DNA from: JAPLKX01 sp035530195
GTDB taxonomy: Bacteria; Hydrogenedentota; Hydrogenedentia; Hydrogenedentales; SLHB01
Length of the DNA: 29,987 bases
NCBI GenBank assembly: GCA_035530195.1
Contig: DATKVG010000132.1
Location: 1 to 29,987 of the forward strand
Direction: 5' to 3'
The notes under the pieces: generated by a model
Told to the model about the DNA's origin: nothing
The model's input: only the letters and a program-made list of their open reading frames with translations
Database searches by the model: none
Part shown: positions 24,545-29,987 of the stretch, piece after piece
Position numbering within the stretch: the stretch's first letter is position 1
How the letters are laid out: every line of letters starts with the position of its first letter
Translations under genes and position numbers: made by a program

Positions 24545-25289
24545 ACATGGCGCCTTTCATGTGGCGGCCGCCATCGACAAAGATGACCTGCCCGGTGATG
24601 AACTCGCTGCGGATGAGAAACAGGACGGCCTCGGTGACGTCGCGCGCATCGCCGTGCCGGCCGAGCGGGTTGGTGTGGGCGAGCCGCTCGAGATAGGACT
24701 GATCCTCGCCTTCGGGCGGCAGGATAAGGCCGGGCGCGACGGCATTGACCCGGACGGCGGGGGCGAATTCGAGCGCCATCATTCTGGTGAGGGAAAACAG
24801 CATGCGTTTGCTGAGGTGATACGCGGCGTGCTCGCTGTCGAAGTTGGTGATCCGGGCATCGAGGAAGTTGACGATGCAACCGGGCCGGCCCTGCGAGAAA
24901 AACTTCCGCGACAATAGCAATGGGGCCAGCGCGTTGACGTCGAGGTTGGCGTGGAGATCCGCCACGGACAGAGTGGCCAGCCCGGCGCGCGGAAAGACGC
25001 TGGCGTTGTTGACGAGGATGTCGATGGGGCCGGCCAGATGGACGGCGCGGTCGAACAGGGCGTCGGCCGCGGCGGGATCGGCGAGGTTGGCGCCGACCGT
25101 CCAGGCGTGCACGCCCAGGGTTTTTGCGGCTTGGGCGACTTGTTCGGCTTCGGCGTGGGATCGGCCGTAATGGACGACGACGGCGACGCCGTGGCGGGCC
25201 AGTTCGAGTGCGGTGGCCGCGCCAAGACGTTTTCCCGCGCCTGTTACGAGCGCCGTTTTACCATGCAACCATGCGGTTTCGTTGGCCAA
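24534..25289 (-). CDS. folM: Pteridine reductase-like short-chain dehydrogenase (FolM/PTR1-like)
   Basis: A 251-aa SDR that probably reduces dihydropterins or dihydrofolate with NADPH. It carries TGAGKRLG (16-23), which fits the PTR1 TGxxxRxG cofactor motif, NNAS (94-97), and a catalytic D144-Y157-K161 set in which Asp replaces the usual SDR Ser. That Asp-to-Tyr spacing of 13 is the one I recall for PTR1. The genomic position before folB and folE agrees. The start is TTG at 25287-25289, with GAGGG (25297-25301) 7 bases upstream and an in-frame TGA immediately before it. If the assignment is wrong it is a generic SDR. The gene name is inferred. Confidence 0.85.
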   Translation of the reverse strand: MANETAWLHGKTALVTGAGKRLGAATALELARHGVAVVVHYGRSHAEAEQVAQAAKTLGVHAWTVGANLADPAAADALFDRAVHLAGPIDILVNNASVFPRAGLATLSVADLHANLDVNALAPLLLSRKFFSQGRPGCIVNFLDARITNFDSEHAAYHLSKRMLFSLTRMMALEFAPAVRVNAVAPGLILPPEGEDQSYLERLAHTNPLGRHGDARDVTEAVLFLIRSEFITGQVIFVDGGRHMKGAMYGL

Positions 25290-25296
25290 TCATCCA

Positions 25297-25301
25297 CCCT
25301 C
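25297..25301 (-). promoter_or_regulatory. Ribosome binding site that supports the folM TTG start
   Basis: GAGGG on the minus strand lies 7 bases before TTG at 25287-25289. The in-frame codon just before TTG is TGA, so no earlier start is possible. Confidence 0.7.
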
Positions 25302-25358
25302 AGCAAGATTCCAGACCCGAATGCGGCGCGGCGACCAACCGTTTTTCCGGCTACGCGG

Positions 25359-26159
25359 TCAGGTTTTTTCACCCTCGACGGCCTGTTTTGCGGCCTCGAG
25401 AATATCCGCCGTAGGTACAATAACACCCATGACGTTGTCGTCCATTCCGCCAAACATCATGCCCATCCCGCCGCCGCCGGAACCTTTGACTACGCGCAGG
25501 GCCAGCATGCCCACGACCTTGCCGTCAGGCGTGAAGATGGGCGAGCCGAGGACGGTCTTGCTGGGTTCGCTGCTGGGGACGTAGAAGGTACGGGGGCGCG
25601 TGACGATGGCATGGACGCGTTCGAAGCTGGCGGCGCACTCTCTGTTGGCGACTTTGCCCAGCCGCGTGAGCGATACGAGTTGGTCGAGCACCCTGGCCTC
25701 GCCGGGGTTCTGCATATCGACGGCGAACATCGGTGCGGCGGGGGGCTCAATTGGGCGGACAAACGCCAAGTCGAGATCCTTGTCTCGCAATACGACTTTT
25801 GCGGGGATTTCGGTGCCGTCGCCGAGGAGGATTTTAACGTCGCCCATGTTGGTTTCGACTTTGAAATCGACGTTTTCGCCCATGCCGGCCATCATGGGTT
25901 CCACCATGGCGCTTGTCGTGGCGAGGCTGAGGACGACGAGACCGGTCGGGTCGATGACGAATCCGGTGGCTTCGGCTTTGAATTCTTCTTCGTGCGAGCC
26001 CATGGTCGTCAGCTTGATAACCATCTGGACGGTCACGACCGCCTTCTGGTACTGCTCGAGCACGGCGCGGCCCTGGTCTTCCAACTCCCCCGCCACCGAT
26101 ACGCTCGCAACACAAAGACAAACGGCCGCCGCCAGTGCCGTAATGCGCCGAAAACTCAT
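25359..26159 (-). CDS. Exported HtrA/trypsin-like paralogue without catalytic residues
   Basis: A 266-aa protein with an N-terminal signal peptide (cleavage probably after VSVAG). The body follows the trypsin-like fold of its neighbour HtrA: ATGFVIDPTG (64-73) matches GSGVIISREG there, DLAFVRP (130-136) keeps the Asp position, and VLGSPIFTPDGKVVGM (203-218) matches the active-site loop. However the His position is occupied by LSLATT and the Ser position by L204, so it cannot be a serine protease of the normal kind. No PDZ domain follows; a Met/Gly-rich loop (225-245) is unusual. The gene starts 18 bases after htrA, so co-expression is likely. Confidence 0.8.
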   Translation of the reverse strand: MSFRRITALAAAVCLCVASVSVAGELEDQGRAVLEQYQKAVVTVQMVIKLTTMGSHEEEFKAEATGFVIDPTGLVVLSLATTSAMVEPMMAGMGENVDFKVETNMGDVKILLGDGTEIPAKVVLRDKDLDLAFVRPIEPPAAPMFAVDMQNPGEARVLDQLVSLTRLGKVANRECAASFERVHAIVTRPRTFYVPSSEPSKTVLGSPIFTPDGKVVGMLALRVVKGSGGGGMGMMFGGMDDNVMGVIVPTADILEAAKQAVEGEKT

Positions 26160-26177
26160 TTCACACGCCCTTTCTTG

Positions 26178-28226
26178 TCAGTGACCGGTTTCCCACTTGG
26201 GCTCGAGCTCAACATAAAACGTGTAGATTCCCCGCAAGACTTTTAAAACGATCGAATTCGGCTTTTGAGTGGTGATTTCATCCATCTTCGCCGAAAAGGC
26301 CGCGACATTTTCTATATTGGTACCATCGACGGCCATAATCAAATCGCCGCCGGCGAGTTTGCCCAACGCGGCCCAGCCGCCCGGCTTGACCTCGCTGACC
26401 AGAACGCCCTGGCGGTCTTCTTTCCATTGTTCTTTGGCGCGGTTGAAGAAGCTGATGTTGCGGACGGTGAGTTCGAACTCGTTGTTGCGGTATTCCTTCA
26501 TTTCGCGTTCGAGCATGGGGCTTCTGACGAGTTCGACGGGCAGTGTGAGCTCCTCGGGGCCGCGCAAAATTTTCAGGTTGACCACATCGCCGACCTTGTA
26601 CTGTCGGATGAGTGCGGCGAGTTCTTCGTTGTGCTCGGGCGCGCTGGCCGTGAGGGGTTCGTCGTCAACGGCCAGGAGATAATCGCCCGTTTTGATGCCG
26701 GCGGTTTCGGCAGTGGTTCCGGGGTAGACCTGGGTGACGCGGAAGCCGGTCATGTCGGGCCGCTGGAGTTGCTGAGCGATTTCGCGTGTGACGACCTGGG
26801 TTTCGACGGGCAGCCATGCTTTTTTGACTTCGAGCCCGGGGTCGAGCAGGTCTTTGATGCCGACCTTGACGACGGCGACGTACCGCTTGGTCTTGCGCTC
26901 GAACGTGGTGAGGACGGGCACGGGGTCGGTCTTGCCTTCGAGCAGTTTCGAGGTTGCGGCGACGAGGTCCTGCAGGTTCTTAATGGGTGTACCGCCAACC
27001 TCTGAGATGACGTCGCGCGTGTTGATGGACGGCTTGGCCTCGCCGGCAGCACCGCCCGTCCGGACGGATGTGACCAGGACGCCGTCGCGGCTGGACCGCT
27101 TCATTTCTTTGGCCATCATGAGGGAGAGGTTCGATGCGGTGATCCCCCACTCTTTGAGTTCCTGTTCTTTTGGGCGGACTTCTTCGCGAGTCTCGGGGGT
27201 GACTTTGAGCGGGAGTTCGGCGCCGTCGCGCAGGACGGCCGCATCGGTCTCCTGGCCAATGGGCAGGCCGGCGGCAAACCGGTTGAAATCGGGCAGTTCT
27301 TCGTTGTACTGGACGTTGACCGGATTGCCGGCAAGAGAAACCAGGAGGTCGCCCGGCTTGATGCCGGCCGTATCGGCGGGGGAACCGCCCACCACGGAAC
27401 TGACGAGCGCGCCGCGGGTTTCCTTCGAGTATTTCAGGCGCGGCTGCAGGACGACGCCCAACCAGGCGCGGGTGACTTTGCCGTTGGCGATGATCCGGTC
27501 GGCGACGTGTTTGGCGAGGTTGCCGGGTATTGCCCCGCCGAGGCCCATCCAGATTTCGTTGATGCCGACGATTTCGCCGGCGAGCGTGACGAGGGGACCG
27601 CCGGAGTTGCCCGGGGAGATCTCGGAGTCGTGGCCGATCCACTTGACGAGCGAGCCGACGTCTTCGCCGTCTTCCTTGAACTCGCGGCCCGGGCCGGACC
27701 ATTGCGGCAGGACGACCTCGGTGTTGCTGACGATGCCGAGCGTGACGGATTGAGAGAGCGCCATGGGGCAGCCCATCGCGAGGACGGTGTCGCCCACGCG
27801 CACCTTGGTGGAATCGCCGAACGTAGCGACGGGAAACTCTCGACCGGGGCCCTTGAGCTTAATGATGGCGATATCGGTCAAGGCATCGGTGCCGACCAAC
27901 TCGGCTTCAATTTCTTCACGGTCGGACATGGTGCAGAACAGCCGTGTGGCGTGGCCGGCGACGTGGTGGTTGGTGATGATGTGGCCTTCGCGCGAGATAA
28001 TGACGCCGCTGCCCGTGCTTTGGTATTTCAGTTCGCGGCCGTCGTTGTATTCGGTCGATACGACGCGGATGCGCACCAGCGCAGGTTTGACGAGGCTGAC
28101 GGCATGATCCACGCTGGCCTTGAGTTCGGGCGAGGGCTCGGCCGTTTGCGCGGCGCATACCAACGCGGTTCCAAGTGTGAAAAAGCAAACGGCAATCGAG
28201 AGGGCTGGCTGATACGGGCGGGGCAT
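26178..28226 (-). CDS. HtrA/Deg-type serine protease with about four PDZ domains
   Basis: A 682-aa exported protease. A signal peptide (about 1-26, ending near VCAAQ) is followed by a trypsin-like domain (about 35-250) with triad H88 (TNHHV), D118 (LTDIAIIK) and S208 (PGNSGGPL). PDZ-like units lie at about 255-345, 358-455, 468-565 and 582-675, each with a SPADTAGIKPGD-like or related loop. Typical HtrA proteins have one or two PDZ domains, so this one is long. It should degrade or refold damaged envelope proteins. ATG 28224-28226 follows AAGGA at 6-base spacing, and an extended -10 box lies upstream. Confidence 0.92.
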   Translation of the reverse strand: MPRPYQPALSIAVCFFTLGTALVCAAQTAEPSPELKASVDHAVSLVKPALVRIRVVSTEYNDGRELKYQSTGSGVIISREGHIITNHHVAGHATRLFCTMSDREEIEAELVGTDALTDIAIIKLKGPGREFPVATFGDSTKVRVGDTVLAMGCPMALSQSVTLGIVSNTEVVLPQWSGPGREFKEDGEDVGSLVKWIGHDSEISPGNSGGPLVTLAGEIVGINEIWMGLGGAIPGNLAKHVADRIIANGKVTRAWLGVVLQPRLKYSKETRGALVSSVVGGSPADTAGIKPGDLLVSLAGNPVNVQYNEELPDFNRFAAGLPIGQETDAAVLRDGAELPLKVTPETREEVRPKEQELKEWGITASNLSLMMAKEMKRSSRDGVLVTSVRTGGAAGEAKPSINTRDVISEVGGTPIKNLQDLVAATSKLLEGKTDPVPVLTTFERKTKRYVAVVKVGIKDLLDPGLEVKKAWLPVETQVVTREIAQQLQRPDMTGFRVTQVYPGTTAETAGIKTGDYLLAVDDEPLTASAPEHNEELAALIRQYKVGDVVNLKILRGPEELTLPVELVRSPMLEREMKEYRNNEFELTVRNISFFNRAKEQWKEDRQGVLVSEVKPGGWAALGKLAGGDLIMAVDGTNIENVAAFSAKMDEITTQKPNSIVLKVLRGIYTFYVELEPKWETGH

Positions 28227-28307
28227 TGTGCTTCCTTCTAACTAATGTGCTTGAGGTTAACGCGTTTTTACCATGCGAGCCAACGGTTCACCGCGGATGT
28301 CGCACAT

Positions 28308-28316
28308 ACCATAGCA
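28308..28316 (-). promoter_or_regulatory. Possible extended -10 promoter element of htrA
   Basis: The minus strand reads TGC-TATGGT, an extended -10 (TGn) about 80 bases before the ATG at 28224-28226. A -35-like TTGCAT lies upstream at 19-bp spacing, too long to be convincing. Confidence 0.35.
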
Positions 28317-28384
28317 CACACCGCTGGCACAAATGCAAATCCAGACCCTGTAAAAGGTTACGCAGGAATCGGCCGGCAGAGGCG

Positions 28385-28570
28385 TCACCTCTGAAGAAGC
28401 CGGTCCAACAGGTCGTGAATTGCGCCGCTGTTTTCACGATAGAAGGTGGTCGAGAAGCGCACGAGGAAAAACGCGGTGCCGCCTGCGATCCAGAGCGCGG
28501 CCAGCGTATTGCCGGCGATGTAAAGACCTTTTTTGAGGAGACCGGTCAGGGGGACGAAATCATTCTCCAT
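28385..28570 (-). CDS. Small single-span membrane protein
   Basis: A 61-aa protein with one hydrophobic segment (about 16-39, LYIAGNTLAALWIAGGTAFFL) and a basic/polar C-terminal helix. The ATG overlaps the last 11 bases of the DUF2304 gene, which supports real, coupled expression. I do not recognise a family. It may be an accessory subunit of the glycosyltransferase/DUF2304 unit. Confidence 0.6.
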   Translation of the reverse strand: MENDFVPLTGLLKKGLYIAGNTLAALWIAGGTAFFLVRFSTTFYRENSGAIHDLLDRLLQR

Positions 28571-28940
28571 CTTTTTTCTCCAACCGGCGGATCCGGTTTT
28601 CGAGGAGGGCGACTTCCTGGGCCAGCTCGCGGTTCTGGTCGGAGAGTTGCGAGATAACGACGCTGAAGCTCAGGACGAGGCCGAGGAGGAAAATGAATGA
28701 TAGGGCAAAAAATACGGTTAGAAACTGCACGTGGAGCATGCGGGCAAGCCAGACGACCAGCGACGGGACGAGGCCTATCAGCAGGACGAAGCCCGATGCG
28801 GCGAGCCAGAGCAGGGCGTAGCGCTCTTTGAACCTTCGCCTGCGGACCAGCTCGAGCACCAGCCCCACCAGCAGCAGGCTGACAATCAGCAGACCGATCC
28901 TGTGCGCGGGCTGAAACCCGAGTTGGGCGGCTTCCGGCAT
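28560..28940 (-). CDS. DUF2304-family membrane protein
   Basis: A 126-aa protein with three membrane segments (about 15-33, 43-65 and 71-95) and a C-terminal coiled coil (about 98-122, with QNRELAQEVALLENRIRRLE). The composition and layout match DUF2304 proteins, which are often next to GT2 glycosyltransferases, as here (3-base gap). It likely helps membrane sugar-lipid synthesis or anchors the transferase. Confidence 0.85.
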   Translation of the reverse strand: MPEAAQLGFQPAHRIGLLIVSLLLVGLVLELVRRRRFKERYALLWLAASGFVLLIGLVPSLVVWLARMLHVQFLTVFFALSFIFLLGLVLSFSVVISQLSDQNRELAQEVALLENRIRRLEKKDGE

Positions 28941-28943
28941 TTT

Positions 28944-29663
28944 CTAAACCCTCTCCGACGCGCGGCCGTTTCTGCGGAACACATTGATGAAAATGGCCAA
29001 ACCGACTTTGACCATATAATAGGCGGCGTTTTTGGGGCTGATCGAGGTATGGCCGCCCTGGCGCGGCAACATCGTGACGGGCAGCTCCGCGGCTTTGAGG
29101 CCGGCCTTGTGCAGAAGGACGAGGGCCTCGGCTTCGGGATAATCTTCAGGGTAGGTTTCGGCGAACGCTTTAACCACCCTGCGGTTGGCTGCGCGGAACC
29201 CGCTGGTGGTGTCGGTGATGCCGGCGCCAACAATGGCGTCGACGGCCCTGGACAGGATGGATTTGCCGACGCGCCGGCTGACCGACGGCGTGTAGCCGGT
29301 GTCGGCGACGTACCTCGAGCCGATGATGATGTCCGCGGAACCGGTGAGGACGTGGCCGACGAGGTCTTTGATGCGGTCGACGGGATGCTGGCCGTCGGCG
29401 TCGCATTGTACGGCGACGTCGTAACCGTTGCGGAACGCGAACTTATAGCCGGTTTGCATGGCGCCGCCGATGCCGAGGTTGTACGGGAGTCGGACAAGCT
29501 GGACGTTGCGAAAGGCGCTCGCGACGGCTGCGGTGTCGTCGCTCGAGCCGTCGTCGACGACGAGGATGTCGTATTCGGGGGTGTGGCGCTGGAGGTTGGC
29601 GATGACGGTGGCGATAGTTTCGGATTCGTTGTACGCCGGAATAATCACAAGCACGCGCGGCAT
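28944..29663 (-). CDS. Family 2 glycosyltransferase, polyprenyl-phosphate sugar synthase type
   Basis: A 239-aa GT-A enzyme with IIPAYNESETI (7-17), VVDDGSSDDT (35-44), NLGIGGAMQTGY (62-73) and the DxD motif D88/D90 in CDADGQH. Length and motifs fit the DPM1-like group, which transfers a sugar to a lipid phosphate; one C-terminal hydrophobic segment (near MVKVGLAIFINVF) could anchor it. ATG at 29661-29663 is chosen because homology starts at MPRVLVIIPA; a TTG 22 codons upstream is open but lacks support. It is followed by DUF2304 and the small membrane protein genes, probably one operon. The exact sugar is unknown. Confidence 0.88.
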   Translation of the reverse strand: MPRVLVIIPAYNESETIATVIANLQRHTPEYDILVVDDGSSDDTAAVASAFRNVQLVRLPYNLGIGGAMQTGYKFAFRNGYDVAVQCDADGQHPVDRIKDLVGHVLTGSADIIIGSRYVADTGYTPSVSRRVGKSILSRAVDAIVGAGITDTTSGFRAANRRVVKAFAETYPEDYPEAEALVLLHKAGLKAAELPVTMLPRQGGHTSISPKNAAYYMVKVGLAIFINVFRRNGRASERV

Positions 29664-29762
29664 TTTCGAGAGCACCCTCGGGTATCCCACCGCAACTATT
29701 ATGATTGGTTTTTCGTTGCACCGCAACAAATCTCAAAATCTGCCACCGTGTGCTGGGCGCGC

Positions 29763-29907
29763 GGTGGGGAGAAAGCGGTCGGGACCGGTGGGAAAAAGCG
29801 GGTGCGGTGCGGTGGGAAAAAGCGGGTGCGGTGCGGTAGGGAAAAAGCGGGTGCGGTGCGGTAGGAAAAAGCGGGTGCGGTGCGGTAGGAAAAAGCGGGT
29901 GCGGTGC
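29763..29907. repeat. 24-bp tandem repeat array, six units
   Basis: Five close units (29787-29810, 29811-29834, 29835-29859, 29860-29883, 29884-29907) of GGTAGGAAAAAGCGGGTGCG plus four bases, one of them 25 bp, are preceded by a degenerate unit at 29763-29786. Adjacent units have no unique spacers, so it is not a CRISPR array. Confidence 0.9.
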
Positions 29908-29910
29908 GGT

Positions 29911-29984
29911 GCGGTGGGGTCGCGCTCCCGCGCGACCGTGGTGGTGGAGGTGGTGGAGACGCAGACATACCTTGGGTTTGTGGT
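29911..29984 (+). repeat. Dispersed 74-bp repeat, copy 2
   Basis: Partner of the minus-strand copy at 23301-23374. It carries the same CGCGCTCCCGCGCG palindrome and the GTGGTGGAGG tract. It may continue beyond the window. Confidence 0.8.
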
Positions 29985-29987
29985 AGG

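Larger units (their letters stand above)
29730..29987. other. Right-edge intergenic region dominated by repeats
   Basis: No gene is supported. It holds six units of a 24-bp tandem repeat (29763-29907) and then a dispersed repeat copy (29911-29984) that reaches the window edge. The glycosyltransferase promoter, if it lies here, is not recognisable. Confidence 0.7.

Noticed and set aside
29763..29907. CRISPR array
   Set aside because: Units are contiguous with no unique spacers and no cas gene is near.
29699..29968. Minus-strand frame rich in TAPAFSYR repeats
   Set aside because: It is only the translation of the 24-bp tandem array; no ribosome binding site or homology.

Overview
The window is about 30 kb of GC-rich, densely coding bacterial DNA. 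Almost every gene lies on the minus strand; the one complete plus-strand gene is a large secreted protein. Starts at GTG and TTG, many dispersed palindromic intergenic repeats, a 4-PDZ HtrA, a rhamnogalacturonan-lyase-like secreted enzyme and a DUF2304/GT2 pair suggest an uncultured bacterium of the Planctomycetota/Lentisphaerota/Hydrogenedentota kind. This is a guess from gene style; no rRNA or other marker is present.

Layout, left to right. 1-216 is the tail of an unidentified plus-strand gene. 217-900 has no protein gene but holds an apparently undescribed two-armed structured RNA (241-497) and several palindromes. 901-4110 is carB (-), with a good promoter at 4177-4206. 4111-4562 is intergenic and rich in repeats. 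4563-7424 (+) is the secreted PL26-like protein, bracketed by two copies of a 30-bp repeat. 7446-16351 (-) is an apparent operon, transcribed right to left from a near-consensus promoter at 16451-16480: a response regulator with an excisionase-type HTH, a 1204-aa hybrid histidine kinase, two ABC half-transporters forming a heterodimeric exporter, and a CPBP-family membrane protein that has lost its catalytic residues. 16477-17588 is an anti-sigma/ECF sigma pair. 17657-23231 carries a TPR membrane protein, pgi, and a DinG-type Fe-S helicase with an N-terminal JAMM metalloprotease domain. 23524-25289 is a pterin cluster, folE-folB-folM. 25359-28226 is an HtrA protease next to a catalytically dead HtrA-like paralogue. 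28385-29663 is a GT2 glycosyltransferase, a DUF2304 protein and a 61-aa membrane protein. The right edge is a 24-bp tandem array followed by a dispersed repeat.

How they work together. FolE, FolB and the FolM/PTR1-like reductase act in successive steps of pterin/folate synthesis. The regulator, kinase, ABC exporter and pseudo-CPBP protein look like a sense-and-export module for an unknown ligand. The sigma/anti-sigma pair lies directly upstream of that module and follows the TPR membrane protein gene. The active and dead HtrA proteins are probably co-expressed exported quality-control factors.

Most interesting points: the two-armed RNA with C-rich Shine-Dalgarno-complementary loops, the JAMM-DinG fusion, the signalling/ABC/pseudo-CPBP operon, the dead HtrA paralogue, and diverged copies of one hairpin repeat on both sides of carB.
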